DNA from: Andrena cerasifolii
Lineage: Eukaryota; Arthropoda; Insecta; Hymenoptera; Andrenidae
Assembly (NCBI RefSeq): GCF_050908995.1
Contig: NC_135121.1
Span: 9,176,001-9,240,000 of the forward strand
Direction of reading: 5' to 3'
DNA: 64,000 nt
Numbering within the stretch: the first letter of the stretch is position 1; every line of letters starts with the position of its first letter. Shown piece by piece: positions 13,629 to 26,412 of the stretch. Both the position numbers and the translations under genes were made by a program. The notes beneath the pieces were generated by a model. That model did not search any database and was not told the origin of the DNA. It saw nothing but the letters and a program-made list of their open reading frames with translations.

Positions 13629-13888
13629 CAGTGGCGGATTTAACGGGCAGCCGATGAGCAGTTGCCACCTGTGTCCCTGCCCAAAGGCCCCTATAAGGCC
13701 CCATGTTTAAAAAAATATAATTATATATATTTTTTTTAACATGGGGCCTTGGAGGGATAAATCCAAACACTATTTTTTTCTGCACTACTATATTTAGCCC
13801 AATTTAATAAACTACCTCTTCATTTTCCCAAAAAAAGGGCCCCTCTGAACGTTTGCCACCTGGGCCTTTTTCCTTAAATCCGCCACTG
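13629..13888. mobile_element. hAT-like MITE with perfect 8-bp target duplication
   Basis: The 260-bp element begins CAGTGGCGGATTTA and ends with its exact inverse. It is flanked on both sides by CTTTTTTC (13621-13628 and 13889-13896). An 8-bp duplication with CAGTGGCGG termini fits the hAT superfamily. A related, longer copy is at 39175-39537. Confidence 0.85.
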
Positions 13889-14755
13889 CTTTTTTCGTTT
13901 TTCTTCTTCTTCTTCTTCTGCTTCTGCCCGTGCCTCGTACAAAATAAACTGCCGGTGGGTTGAAAATGAAAGGATAATAAGAGAGCGAACAGTATCGCAG
14001 AATAATTTCTGTCGCCCAAAAGAGCCGGAAGAAACAATCGCGCATCTACTGCGCTGTACCCTCGCGCGTTCGCAATCGTTATTATTAGTAACCACTGAAC
14101 GGCCGTCTTCTTTATCCGCGTTACACGTAGATAAGATAGGGAAGGGAACTTAAGCGCGGTGCGTCAGTAAAACATCGCCGTTTGCCATTCCTAAATGCGC
14201 ATTTCTGATACGAAGAGCTACACACGTACGTACACACGCTGCGTCCCAACATCTCGCGGGACAGATGTGCCGCTCTTGCCTCGTTTATTTTTTGTTTACC
14301 GAGAGGAAGATCAGCGCGTGATTGTTAGCCTCGAAAAGCTCCGCGAACAAGGCTTAACCTACATCTCCTCGAGGATCGAGACGCGTGTATTCCCCGAGCA
14401 CATGTCAGGCACATCGCGGCACCGATTCACCAAACGGCAATGACATTCCATGGCGTCGTGATTTTTTCCAATCGGGTAACGCGTTCAAATGTGGCCGCTA
14501 AGCCGAGGCCTTGGCTATAGGCAGAAGTTAGCTCAAGGACGACGACCGGCTGTCTATTCGAATTTCATCATAGTGCGAAGCTAAGCAGGTGAATGTCAGC
14601 CCCTTGCGCCTCATGCCCGTAATGAGGCAAATCTTCGCGGGATGATGATGTGCCCCGTCGGACGGACTTGGTCCGGCTAACAACGGCGAGCAGCGTGTCG
14701 AATCGACATGGAATTCTGTTTTACGGTTAATCGTGCATAAAGTAAGACTGTACTT
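13889..14755. other. No gene recognised
   Basis: A (TTC)n tract lies at about 13903-13926. No coding sequence or transposon end is identified up to the outer repeat at 14756. Confidence 0.45.
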
Positions 14756-14796
14756 CCGAAAGGGTCCGGTGGCCGAGCGAGATGAAACTTGGCCGG

Positions 14797-15670
14797 TAGG
14801 GGAGACCGGGGTGAAGTGAACCCCAGGGGCGAAGTGAACCTCGGGGTGAAATGAGCTGTCTTAATTTATTCTTTAACAATAGAATATATTTAGAAATTTT
14901 GGTGATGTAGTAAATGTGTGTAATACCACAATGATAATTGTGCACATTCAGATATCGAAAAATGGAAATTCATTTAAAAAGTTAAAAATGACATCCAATT
15001 GGTTTTAGTTTCAATTTAGCTTTTTGGATAAATGAGTCTTAAATGTGTTATTTTAACTCCAACTTTTTTCTGCGTGTTTATAATAAGCTTATAAACATAC
15101 ATGTACACGCGTTTGAGAAAACAGCAATCCTAAGATTATTAAATAATTAATTTTCCACTGAGTACACATTCCGGGCAAAGTGACCAGGGTAAACTGAGCT
15201 GCAAAGAAAAGATGCGCGAGTGTTGTGCGCAATAACCTAACCTGTCAGCTAGCTGGGAAACCACGCGCGTGATGGAATAGAATCTAACCTCAAAAAATTG
15301 AAAAATCTGTCACAGTTTTTGACAACCACGGTTAAAAATAAAACAACTGACGTGGTACACACGTCATCTCAGCGCAAGGGGTTAATAATTACCTATATCC
15401 TTAATTGAAACTCGGATTTTATGTCAGCTCACTTTACCCCAGATAGTAGCTCAGTGTACCCCATATATGGGGTAAAGTGGTCGTTTTAGCATTTTTTTTT
15501 CAAGTTGAATTTTAATGCACTTTAAGTTTATTTTAAGCATTGCTATTCGTCATTTATAAATAGTAATGTTCAAATTATATTATAAATCTATTTCCACACA
15601 TTTTTGTTGAGAGGGAAAAATTTTATTCAACTTGAAACTTTTTCGCGTCACTTTGCCCAGGTCTCCCCTA
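14797..15670. mobile_element. Nested TIR element with TAGGGGAGACC ends
   Basis: The left end TAGGGGAGACCGGGGTGAAG is mirrored by the right end CTTTGCCCAGGTCTCCCCTA. If the TA is counted as target site, the termini are GGGGAGACC with a TA duplication, as in Tc1/mariner-type elements. The interior is AT-rich. A 65-codon minus-strand frame (15580-15777) crosses the right border and is not meaningful. Confidence 0.65.
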
Positions 15671-15700
15671 TTACGAGAGGTGTGGAAAGACCCCAAATAT

Positions 15701-16174
15701 AAAAGAGTGACCCAAAAAATGAGGCCTTTTTTAGCCTCTTTTTGGTCCCACGATTTTGCAACTGAATTTTGTGCCAAATGATACCTTATTATGAGACATC
15801 AATCACATGAAATTTTCGAGTTGAGGTGACAATTAGTTTCTGAGATAGGAACGACATTTATATTTCTTGATTTCTATTTTTTTTTGTTCGTGAATTTTGA
15901 AAATCTAAGTTCAAATTCGTCGTTAGCAGTCAGCAAAACCTCTGTAAATAATTGTTTAAATTATCGGACTAACATAAAAGTCCGTACATCGAAGCGTATG
16001 AGCTGACGCGTTAACGAATTTTCACTTCTTTCACCTCCCATATCTTAGAAACTAATTGTCACCTCAACTTGAAAATTTCGTGTGATTGGTGTCTCATCGT
16101 AGAGTGTCGTTTCCCATAAAATTCAGTTCCAAAATCGTGGGACCAAACAGAGGCTGTTTTTGGGTCACTCTTTT
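15701..16174. mobile_element. Foldback element with arms of about 160 bp
   Basis: AAAAGAGTGACCCAAAAA at the left is mirrored by TTTTTGGGTCACTCTTTT at the right. The arms remain complementary for about 160 bp, including a segment reading GGTGACAATTAGTTTCTGAG and its inverse. The centre is short and non-coding. Confidence 0.75.
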
Positions 16175-16648
16175 AGCTTCGGCGATTAATGCGTTCAAAA
16201 GATACAGGGGTAATTGTGCATAAAAGGATAGGTACACCTTACCGATTCTTTTTAATCACTTTACCACGATCTTAACAATATTTCTCTTCACTTATACCGA
16301 CGCAACGCATTCCACTTTCCAAATTATCCCGGGTATTAGTATTGGTTGGGGCTAGATTAATGCGGGGGGTGCGTAAAGCATGGTAGCGAACCGATGTGAG
16401 TTTGAAGATGCTAAAAATGTGACTGAGGCTACAAAATTTCAAAATGAAAAAATTGGGGGAGGGTTCCCAGGTAGCGGGGCCTGCACCAACGTCCAAAAAA
16501 AATTTAAAAAAAAAAATTAACAATACTTTTTTTATTAATATTCGGAAACTATTAAATACTCGAAGCTACAATTTTAGATTTAGAGTCCACACCCCCTCCG
16601 CACCCCTCCCCCCAAACCTCATCTTAATCGGCCACCGATCCCTTTCGG

Positions 16649-17660
16649 AATAATATCCTAAATTAATACCGGGTTACAGAGGTGGACCCGTAGCCCGGCC
16701 TTCTCGTGTACCTCGGTCGCCCGGGTTACAGGTGGCACCTGTGTGTGCTTTTGGAGCGGAGGAAACGGCAGGTCGAGGAACGTCTAGCCATCCGGAGGGA
16801 GAGCAGGTTAAGGCGCGAATACCCAGCATATCAGATTGGTGAGTCACGCGTCTTGTTCGATATGTTCCGGCTACCCCGTTCACCGCCCACACGACCTGCC
16901 GCATGACTCACCGCGATTCTTGGAAACGCTGCTTTGAAATTTTCGTCGTCAAGCGACGCCACTGCGAGCCGCCACGGGGAGCAGTGTGTACCGCGAGATT
17001 CTGTCCCCGTGGATTCTGCCGGTCGGCCCTGCGCTGGCCAGTTTCCGCTCCAATGGCACTATCGATTACGCAACGACAGTCGCGCGTATCGCCAATAAAC
17101 GGAACGAGCAATGGGCGCTGGGCAGCCTCGCGTGCCAGTCGACGGTGAAACGGTTGCGATACACGTAATCACCGTCACCAATTGTCTATAAGAAACGTAA
17201 GAATGGGACTTATAGCCCGAGGATTTGGGACAGGCACGTGATCCAATCGTTGGAAGAAAGCCTCTCGAGGTTCAAGTGGGCGGGCGTGAGCATTAACGAG
17301 TTAATAGACGTGTTTACGGCTCGGTCAGGCCAGGGCTAAGCTCTCGGTTATTTACACACCGGAGGATCCTCTGCACGGTCGTCGGCGACATCTAATTCAA
17401 TTTAATTAAATTAGCAACGAGAAACCAGGGTGGAAATGATACATCCACGGTACAGCCTGTGCATCCGCGTCTTTCGACTTCGTTAAGATCCATACCGTTA
17501 TCTCTTTACGTAACTGTCGCGCGCCCGTATGCAAATGTTTACAAGTTTATCTGACAATCGGAATCTCCTGACAGCGCCCCGATGTGTGGGCACCCATCGA
17601 TCGTGCGGACGCCGTCGCCCCTGGATCGAGCGTCGCGAACGTGGCGCGGCGAGCGTCGCG
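16649..17660. other. No gene recognised; upstream flank of the kay A promoter
   Basis: Short overlapping open frames without recognisable content. GC content rises towards the candidate promoter that follows. Confidence 0.4.
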
Positions 17661-17798
17661 ATTGGTCGCCTGGGAATAGCTAGTGACGTCATACGCGTTC
17701 GTGGAGCCTCGACGGAGCAGAAAGAGAGCCGAGGCAGATCGTTGAGCCGAGGACCGAACGTGCGCGAACCTCGAGGTATTCCCCCACGGTATGAGTCA
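17661..17798 (+). promoter_or_regulatory. Candidate kay promoter A elements: CCAAT, CRE, AP-1
   Basis: An inverse CCAAT box (ATTGG, 17661-17665), a palindromic CRE (TGACGTCA, 17684-17691) and a consensus AP-1/TRE site (TGAGTCA, 17792-17798) lie 230-370 bp upstream of the first candidate start codon of kay at 18028. I see no TATA box. Fos genes are known to respond to CREB and AP-1, so the combination fits; that these sites are used here is inference. Confidence 0.5.
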
Positions 17799-18027
17799 TC
17801 GGGCGCAGTTTCACACAGTTTCGGGCAAAGGGACCTGCGATCCGTGTGCGCCGCCCTACAGTTCTCCGTGACCGAGGATATCCCATCGCCTCCTCGCAGG
17901 CCCGTGTCGGGTACACCCGTCTGATAAAGAGGTTATACACGCCACGGGGACGTGACCGCCCGACTTTTCCTTTCGCGCGAGGAAACCAGCCAGGTAGAAT
18001 CCCGTAGCGCCTCGAGGATACATAAAC

Positions 18028-18159
18028 ATGAAGCTCGAAGTGTCCGACGTGCTCTACGACAGCTCGAGCGTATCAAGCGACAGCGGGACGTCGCAGAGCT
18101 CACGCGTCAGCCATGATTTTCTCTCCAGCATCGCGAATTCGTCCATACTACCTAGCAAC
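18028..18159 (+). CDS. Candidate alternative first coding exon A of kay
   Basis: ATG opens a 44-codon serine-rich segment (SSSVSSDSGTSQSSRVSHDF) that ends exactly in phase 0 at a strong donor, AAC|GTAAGTACT. Exon 2 of kay (50388) also begins in phase 0, so joining them would give a 378-aa protein (44 + 146 + 188) with its own N-terminus. Codon content and the abrupt end of coding character at the donor favour a real exon. The insect kay locus is known to use several first exons, which supports the idea. No transcript is available here, and the 32-kb intron could hide another gene using this exon. Confidence 0.5.
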
Positions 18160-20463
18160 GTAAGTACTCGTCCACCCGTCTCCCTACATTTAACCACGGA
18201 GCGGACCACGCTCCTGGCTGGCTAACAGATTTCTATGCGTAAATACGGACGCTTATGCAACCGAGGTGCGTATGCCTCCGCATACGCGTACGCGCGTCCG
18301 ATAAACAACCGATCACGTGATTGGTCGGTAGCGCACCGTGATTTTCGTGGAAAATATTCGGACCGCGCTGTCATCGCCAATAAAACTCCGCCAGGCCGGT
18401 TACGTAACGTGCTTTCCACGAATCATTAAGCGTTATTCGAAAAGATACCGTTCACGGGCAGCGATAGGGTCGGAAGTTACCGAGAAAAGGTCGACGCTTC
18501 TGAAAACGAACCGTACGCGTGCTCTGGCAGAATTTTAAAGAGATTTGAAAGACGACTGCCGGTTATCCTTCGAGTTTATGGAAAAACGGTTTCCTCGAAG
18601 CAGCCCGGTCGTTGGAAACGCGGAAAGAAATAGATCGAGCGAGTTTCCTTGCGTTTTGTTTCAATATTCGACGAGGTATTGTGATCGTGGTTATTTCTTA
18701 GTTATTTTTGCCTGACTTAAGAAGGCAAATTCGTACGGTGTCTTTTCTTTGACGATTATTCGCGGGTAAGGCGAGTGCGCTTGACAGTCGAGTCTAGACT
18801 GGGCCGTAACCGTTCCGTTATTGGCGGATGGTACACGCGCCCAAATCTAAATCCGTAAAACGAGTGCCGGCATCATCGCTATAAACTGTTTGACGTAGGA
18901 GCGTGATTTTCGATTTTTGTAAACCCCCGGGGTGCCGCAGGCTTGGTATTCCGTAATAATAGCGCCAGTCGAAAGTAAACGATCTTCGCCAGCCCTACAG
19001 GCAATCTCGGCTCGCGAATGCGCTCTGCAAAGTCTGCATAGATAAACAACTATCGTTCCGGCCTCCGCCAGCTCCGTGCATCCATTTAAGGCGCACTGCG
19101 TGCGTATAGTGTCGCCAATAAACTTCCGAGTTACTACGGAGTTGACCAATGAAACGCTCTCTTACATGTACACGTCCATTCACCGATCTCTGCGGATCAA
19201 TGATCGTTCGCGACTGTACAGTGGCGTTACAATGTGATCGCGGAGATGTACTCGCGGGACTAAAAATAATGCCGAATAGAATGAAAAACTGTGCGATAGG
19301 TAGACGAATCTAGATAGCCCGACAAAGTTGAACCGCAATTCTTTCCCAAAACGGTTTGCTCGAGTTTACGAACCTCAGATGTCACAAGATCACGGGTGGT
19401 CAGTTTTTAATCGAGCACGCTCAGCAAAGCAGGCTCCAACCGCGCGGTTTATGCGTTTGCGTCACTCCTTGTATATTTATAAATACAAAGCATTCGAAGC
19501 CCCCTTCTTTCCATTGACATTCGCGTGAATTATCGCAGAAATGGAACGGAAAGGCGTCGAGTTTGGATGCGTAATGTGCGTCGGGGATAGCGGAGAGATA
19601 AAATTCTTAGGTGGAGTGTATGGTGCGTTGCGGCGAGGGGGGCGTAGGGTTTAACGCGCTCCCCCGCCGAGCAGTCTCCCCTTTCGTAGAAATTTAGCGG
19701 CGAGCGATGGTATTGATCTAGCATTTCGACTGGCATGGCTTCTGCTGTCCCCAACAGCTGTTTTACAAAGGGACCCGTGCACGGTCGCCTCGTGACGGCG
19801 CGCGGTCATTTAAATACACGCGCACGCGCATACACACGTACACGCCACAAGCACACGTGTCCGCTCGCGAACGGCGCGGTGCCATAGATCTAGTAGTATT
19901 GCGCAGCATTAATGTCATGAGCAGATAGCTGGCCGAGCCAGCTGTTGTCACCTAATTATCTCTGCCGCCATTAACGGCAGGAGTGCAGGGGAGGAAATCG
20001 ACCGATAAAATGCAAATATTAGGGGCAAAGGGGGAGAGAACGTTGGTCGTGGTGAGGCAGTCCTAGTCAATAGCCAGACGAACACGAACACGAACGTTTT
20101 CTATAAGGAGAGAATTTTAAGGAAACACGGGCTCTTCTTCTTCGTTTCTTGGAACTGGGACTCAAAGACAGTGGAAAGTCATGGATGTATCGCGAGAATC
20201 GTAAGCATCCGATCGTCAGCAAAGTCACGAACCTGTAATCTTGCCCCATCGCCCCTCCACCGTCTATTGTCTCCATTATTCCCGGTATTACGCGCGCGCG
20301 TCCGTGATTTATCCGCGGCGAGAGTAAAAGCGCGCCGCGGATCCTTTGACGCGTAGAGGAGGGAACCGACTGATTCACCGGCAGCGCCACAGATCTACCG
20401 AGCCCCCCTTTCGCGGGCTCTTGAATATTCAGAGTCACCTCGTACTCCGCGGTTTACTGGTTT
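18160..20463. other. Intron or intergenic DNA, nothing recognised
   Basis: Presumed kay intron between first exons A and B. It holds short repeats of CACGAA at about 20085-20095 and several short open frames without recognisable content. Confidence 0.4.
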
Positions 20464-21049
20464 TAGGTAAATGTACCAATACCTGGACACTAGTGTAAAT
20501 AATACTGATTATTACATTTAATATTCGCTTTATCCATAAAAGAACTATTTTATTCTGTTATTCAAATATTTAATAAAATATATTCGTGTACATATTTTCT
20601 TTAGTAAACTTTTAACCAGGGCTGTGCAGTCGGGGTCGCGGAGTCGGGAGTCGGAGTTCAGAAGGGATTTCTGATTAGCGGAGTCGGAGTGGAAGAAATA
20701 TATGCCGACTCCAACGCCGACTCCATATTAGTAAATTTTATAAAAACCGAGTCTCTCGAGCTCTATATTAGTATTTTAGTTCTATACATACAAGCGGTTT
20801 TGGAGAAATCGCGGTCACCGGTGTAAAAACAGGTTCCGGGAAATCTGTTGTAATTTTGCAATATCTAAATATTTTTGTACCAATACATAATACAATAACG
20901 CGTTAAAGTGTCCCTCATCTGAATACAAAAACCATTGCATAAATATATGCATGTACTTTCTGAAATAAATTCCCAAAGAATTGATTCTTTTTCTACCTCC
21001 TGAAGGTAGCTAACCCCTTAAATGTCCAGGTATTGGGACATTTACCTGA
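20464..21049. mobile_element. TIR element with AGGTAAATGT ends
   Basis: TAGGTAAATGTACCAATACC at the left is mirrored near 21023-21049 with a few mismatches, giving repeats of about 27 bp around a 586-bp element. Inside, 20627-20725 is a degenerate tandem array of GGAGTC units in both orientations. Non-coding. Confidence 0.55.
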
Positions 21050-22677
21050 CGGTAGTTTTCCCCGGCGGTAGAAAGACCGCGCCGAGGCTTCCGCCTTTCC
21101 TTCGTTCGATTTTCGGCGGCGATTGTTATGCTGCGCGCGCACGGCGCGTGCCGCGGGCCCGCGGCTTTTGCTTTACCCACAAACATTCGATTAACCCCGC
21201 CAACTTGGTCGTGCGCTCATTAAAATGTCCGTTTTGGAGAACAAAAGGAGAGGAACAAAGCCACCGGGGGAGGGGAGGGGAGGGGACACGATCCTTTCCA
21301 ACGTCGTTCCGATCTTCGATTTTCAACTACCTTTGTAGTCACAATGGGCGCCCGAACGACGGCCTCCACGATTTTCCTTGATACGTGACCGATAATTCAT
21401 CGGGCCTCCTTCGTCAACGCTCTTAAATGGTTTTCGGCTTTTCGCGTCGCCACTTTCAGTCGTCGTCGGCCGCGCGATTAACCCTGAACGGTTTTGGCTC
21501 GTGCCCGCGGGCACCGCGGCCTTCGAGGTGCGATTGAAAAGTAATTCACCGAAGCCGGCGTCTGTACCCGAGATAATTGCAGCGTAATCGAAGGATGCAT
21601 GTAGCTCTCGAGCCTCTTGGTTGAATGGAACAGGGAAAATTGTTGTAGGTGAAGAGAAAAAATTGTTTTTCTCGCCGTTGGTTTGGATTAGATAGACTTC
21701 AGGCCTGCATGAATCACGCCCTATTGACATTGTACCTTTCTTTCGCGAGACTTTCCACCAAAACAAGCCCATAAATCTTATGGAACTGATTAGAGGTAAG
21801 AATACACACACTACTGTCTCGCCTCCTTGGGCAACGAAGGGCCTTTATTGTCCCAGACAGTTCTTCGGTGGCATTATTTTTCAGGCGAGCAAAACAATGC
21901 CGTAAATCATAATCCCTTGCTTAGTGTTCGGCAATATACCTGTTCCAGTTGGGGCGCCGTTAATGTGTTAATACAGGTTGCGACGGTAACAAAAAAACAC
22001 GCGGTCCTGTCGTAAACCTTAACCGTTTCCCACGGCATTTTTTCAAAACAATCACTTCGGATTCGTCGTTCTCGAGAAGCTGTGGGAGTGAGCGTACAAT
22101 GTTGCCAGTAAATTCAGGATCATTCCTATCGAGTTCTGTTCAGCAGAATTTTTTTTCTAAAATGTTCATTATGAAGTTTCGACAGCGTTTGCTTTTATCT
22201 TCTTTTTCTTAGGACAGCTGTTAATTCCCCCGAGTGCTCGATAAAGTCGACAATAACGACCGAGGCGGTGTCTTTTTTTTTATTATTGTACTTGGGCAAA
22301 GTGCGTTCACACGTACGTTGCACCGGACTGGCGGAGCTCGCGCGGCGGGTTCGTTGCACGTGCACGCAAGCGTACGTTCGTATATATCGAAACAGGGGAC
22401 AAAGAGCCGTGCACGCACGCGGGGGAATTCCCGGCACCGAAATAGTAAGAACTCCCAGTAGTTGCTCGGGCGACAGATGATTTCTCGCAGAGATTACCAC
22501 TCGACGCGTCACGAGCATTTTGTTTTCCTATTCCCAGACTCATTTCCCTGCAACTGTACGCCCCAGGAATACGAAATTTGCATACGGCGTCGTTACGCTC
22601 GTCGCGATGAAATGGTAAACGTGTCGGGAATCGAGCTGCGGCACATCACAAGCCGAATCCCCCTTGAGGCGGGAATA
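21050..22677. other. Intron or intergenic DNA, nothing recognised
   Basis: GC-rich at first, with overlapping open frames such as 21323-21811 on the minus strand (162 codons, no recognisable domain). No clear repeats. Confidence 0.4.
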
Positions 22678-23390
22678 CCCGTTTGAACCCTCGGAAAATG
22701 TATACGTTTTGTGGATTTTTTTACAAGTCAACGGCTTGACGAAGATTTCCTGTTTTTTTACTATCTTTGCATAGTATTATGAACTACTTAAAAAAAAAGT
22801 TTCAGTTAAAGAACTATTGTTTTTCGGAAGTTATGCGTACATATCCGAAAGTCTCTCGATTTTAGGCGGCTAAACGGTGGGCCTGAAAACAGCAGTATGT
22901 CGTGTCTGAAATCAAAAAGAATAAAATCTTCTTTTAAAGTATGTCAGTAGCTATTGTCCAACGGCGGCGATTTTGAAAATTTTGAAAATTTTGAAAAATA
23001 AAGAAATGGTGAGAGATCAAAGGTGAAGTTACATTTTTCTAAGAGAAAAGACCACCTTTTTTCTGTATAAACAATAAACGGGGAATCGGAATAAAAAAAG
23101 TCCTCGTTGGACGACGTGGAATCTTATTACGATCCTGCATGCAAAATTGGAAGTGAATCGGTTGAACGTAGCGCGAATTTTTAGGCCCACCGTTTAGCCG
23201 TCTAAAATCGAGAGACTTTCGGATATGTATGCATAACTTCCGAAAAACAATAGTTTTTTAACTGAAACTTTTTTTTTAAGTAGTTCATAATACTATGTAA
23301 AGCTAGTAAAAAAACGGCAAATCTTCATCAAGCCGTTGACTCGTAAAAAAATCCACAAAACGTACACATTTTCCGAGGTTTCAAACGGGT
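22678..23390. mobile_element. Foldback element with 207-bp arms
   Basis: The arms 22678-22884 and 23183-23390 are complementary over about 207 bp, with outer ends ACCCGTTTGAACCCTCGG and its inverse. The 300-bp centre is AT-rich and non-coding. It ends about 400 bp upstream of the candidate kay promoter B. Confidence 0.8.
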
Positions 23391-23766
23391 ATAGCCCCAT
23401 AAGAAACTCGAATGCGCGTTATATAACCGATATACCATAACTTTTAAAACTAAGGAAACGCGAATACAGCTGCCCCTTTCGTATCGACATGTCAAACAGT
23501 TCCCTACTGTTACCTACAGATTAACCTACCAAAGAGTTAAGGATGAGCAGCGGAGTATAAGTGAAATGAAATGGAATAATGCCCGCGATCAGGGGGAGAT
23601 CTGCCCGATTATCGACTCGTTTGTAGAATTATGCGAGTTAACGACCGCGCGCGCCAGTGTCCGTCTACCTGGAAAAGGGGATCTAAGTTGTTCGCTGCCC
23701 GATTCCGTGGTTAAAGCAGTGGTTACGAGCGGTTACAGACAGCCACGGCTGCGCATTGGGCGCGTT

Positions 23767-23905
23767 GATTGGCCGCGCGCTATCGCGCGAATCAGCGATC
23801 AAGATGGCGGTGACGTCACGCGGTGCTCGCTCGGTCCTGATTGGTGGGGGGACAGGCAGCGGTCTTTCTATATAGTTTCCCAGTCACTTTGGCGGGCTCA
23901 GTTGG
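23767..23905 (+). promoter_or_regulatory. Candidate kay promoter B: CRE, CCAAT, TATA, initiator
   Basis: In order: inverse CCAAT boxes (ATTGG near 23767 and at 23840-23844), an AAGATGGCGG string (23801-23810), a palindromic CRE TGACGTCA (23811-23818), a TATA box TATATAG (23869-23875) and an initiator TCAGTT whose A is at 23900. The TATA-to-A spacing is 31 bases, the textbook distance for a focused insect start site. The predicted leader runs to the ATG at 24225. A CRE about 80 bases before the start recalls the vertebrate c-fos promoter arrangement; that comparison is established knowledge, and function here is inferred. Confidence 0.65.
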
Positions 23906-24145
23906 GATACGTGAGCACGCGCGACGTTGCTCGATGATCCACGTTGTATATCGTTTGCTTCGTCGAGCCTCGCACGTACGTGACAGTGCCGAAAAACGCG
24001 ACCGTCCGCGTCGCTTTCGCAAAGGAACAATTGTGTACCGTCGCCGGCGCGTGGATTATCGGTGAAGCGGGCTAGTTGTCGTCGTGACTCGTCGCCGGTG
24101 TTGTCAAGCTCGCCCTCGAACTTTGGTAGACTTCTGTCAGAGTAC

Positions 24146-24161
24146 TCTCTCTCTCTCTCTC
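24146..24161. repeat. (CT)n microsatellite in the presumed kay B leader
   Basis: A perfect CT run lies about 65 bp upstream of the candidate start codon at 24225, in the predicted 5' untranslated region of isoform B. Its length is likely to vary between individuals. Confidence 0.8.
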
Positions 24162-24224
24162 TTTCTTGCTCGCGGAGGAGCGGCGAAATTTCAGTGAAGT
24201 TTTGAACGCGACACCCGCTCACAG

Positions 24225-24359
24225 ATGACGCAACGTGTACCCAGCGCAGGCTTTTGCGACAACATTGTCGAGGATCACAGTTACACGATGTTCTCCATGT
24301 ACCCGCCGGTTTCGAATCTGTCCGATCCGTGGCAGCTGACCAAAGAGGAAAAGGCGATG
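24225..24359 (+). CDS. Candidate alternative first coding exon B of kay
   Basis: ATG opens 45 codons ending PWQLTKEEKAM at a donor ATG|GTAAGAGA in phase 0. Joined to exon 2 at 50388, this would give a 379-aa protein. The segment contains aromatic and acidic residues (DHSYTMFSMYPP), unlike the serine-rich exon A, so the isoforms would differ in their N-terminal regions. The upstream context is the best core promoter in the window. A second in-frame ATG lies 21 codons in. The link to kay rests on position, strand and phase, not on transcript data. Confidence 0.5.
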
Positions 24360-26120
24360 GTAAGAGACATGTTTTTCACAGAACGAATCAGCTTTGTCAG
24401 GTTAGGTTCTCGAGCTCGATATTTTTTCCACTCGCGGGACGGGACGTTGCGACGAGCCGCTGGAAACGAAACATCGATTCCCTGGTACCGACGCCCAGGT
24501 GTCACGGTCGAAGGTCGATCGATATTGATCGAGCTTACCCGTGAACTTGGTTTCGCTTCTGGTTCGTGGGGGAGCGGTCTGTCGTTGCAATTACGGTCGG
24601 AATGGATTTATTGTCGTTTCACTGAGGTTAATAATGTTTGATGCACGCAATGTTTTGTCGTTATGTCTGACGTAGTTAATGATTACACTCCCGGTTGTTG
24701 TTTTTTTCTGACACTTAAACGTTTTTACGACCACACTGAGAGAGAGATTAAAAGTTAAGCACGAAAACTGGGAGTGTTACGAGGTGATAGCGTGTAGAAT
24801 TCAGCTATATAGTAATTGAGGTCGCGACGGTGACGTCTTTCCTTGGAATTTCAAAGAAACGTTATCGCGTTGTACTCTGGATCCTCTTACCTGTAATATT
24901 TTCAGATCGCTTGCATCAATCTTCCGCTCTGATTTCCCAAAACTGGCTTCTCCGTTCTTTCTTCGTTATATTTTTTCTGTTATTTTTTAAACGAGCCGTC
25001 GAGCTCGATTCACTGTTGATCGTAAGTCCGCAGGCAGAGTAGGCTTGGAATTAATGGAATCTTGGAAAACGAAAGAAGTTTAGTCTACACTTTTACAGTG
25101 ACATTTACTTTACGTACTTTCGCGCTAATCGCGTTTTCCTTTCGCGGAACACAGTAAGGTCTTAAGAGCCTGTGTTTATTGCAGGCCGTTACGTAAGTGG
25201 TTTTACATGGTTTCGAAGGTAGTCGTCATCTTTCGGGCGGCTAAACGTCGCCATTAGGGCTCTGCATTCTTGCGATCCTCGTTTTGTCTATTTGCTAAAT
25301 GACTTTACAAAGTACTTGAAGCTTTGATACCTACTGTAAGATAAGTTTCAATTCGGGGAATCCTACCTGGGTAATTCCTCTTACTGCACGACCCGAAATA
25401 AGTACTCGGAGAATCACCTGCTCAGATAAGTTTATTGCCCCGTGAAGCATTCGAAACCGATTACAATCTTCAGCATATTCGGTAAATTAAACCAATATTA
25501 ACACACTGCTCGAATCAATTACAAGATCGCTCACTGCCGCTGGCTCTGTTCCTTAAACGTTCAACAATTTCGTTACACCCGAGACTTAATATTCTTTTCA
25601 TTTCAAACACGTAGGTGTCAGATTCCAGAAAAGTGCAATCTTGCAATTATCTCTTTTACCTATGAAATTGTGCGTGACCGTAATTGCCTTGAGCCGCGCA
25701 GCAAGTCATTGAACCTGGCGGATTACGCGGCGGAGAAAAGCTTCTCCCCGCGAAATTTCAGAATACTTTGTGCGCGCGATACCGAAGGAAAACAGTTAAA
25801 TCTGACAGGAAGCCCGGAGTTAACGCTCGTTAACCCACCAATTAGAGGGTTTAGTTAAACGAAGGCAGGGTTAAGTTTAGCGAGAGCAATATGAACGGGT
25901 CATAAGGCAAGAGGTGTCATCCTGCCTCTTGGCCTCGAGTGTCTAGCGAGAAAGACGATCATCTCCTTCGTCTCCTTCCCATGTAGCGCAATGGAAAATT
26001 ATGCTCCCACTATTCCTCTGCATATCTATACCATAACAAAAGAAAACTCACAAATGCTTAGCAAACTCAACCCACCGAGTTCTCTCCTTAATCCACATTC
26101 CACATTTCAAACTCTGTGTC
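24360..26120. other. Presumed kay intron, nothing recognised
   Basis: No repeat with clear ends and no coding segment with splice signals. A CGTTACGTAAGTGG string at about 25190 resembles a donor but follows no coding-like sequence. Confidence 0.4.
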
Positions 26121-26412
26121 CACCAGCGGCCGTAGCCGTGATGAATACACCGGTTCTCGTTAGATCACCGAAGTCAAACGTCACGGGCGGTGTACTGGGG
26201 GAAAGATGGGTGACCGGGAAAACAAAAAAAACACCTTTCTTTCTCCCAGTGTGCTGCTGCTGCTGGGACTTCAAAGGAGAGAGAAAAGAGGAGGGAAAAA
26301 TGGAATGACTAAAAAGGAAAAAAAAGGGGTTCGTTTTGAGGGGCAATAATAAGCAAAGAAATCCTGTGTAAATAACACAGGAAATACAAAAATACAAAAC
26401 AACTAAAGAAAA
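26121..26412 (+). repeat. 5S rRNA-derived SINE, uninterrupted copy
   Basis: The head (26121-26217) follows 5S rRNA closely in order: GCGGCCGTAGCCGTGATGAA, ACACCGGTTCTCG, AGATCACCGAAG, GATGGGTGACC. These include the positions of the 5S internal Pol III promoter. After a short A-rich insertion, GTGTGCTGCTGCTGCTGG recalls the 5S 3' end. A 170-bp A-rich tail includes a small hairpin (CCTGTGTAAATAACACAGG). The tail is shared with the split copy at 2163-2801, showing a repeated family, not a lone 5S pseudogene. Confidence 0.8.

Larger units (their letters stand above)
14756..16648. mobile_element. Outer TIR element containing two other insertions
   Basis: Ends of about 37 bp are inverse: CCGAAAGGGTCCGGTGGCCG at 14756 and the matching CGGCCACCGATCCCTTTCGG ending at 16648. 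Between them lie two other inverted-repeat elements (14797-15670 and 15701-16174). The simplest reading is an old MITE that later received two insertions. No transposase is visible. Confidence 0.6.
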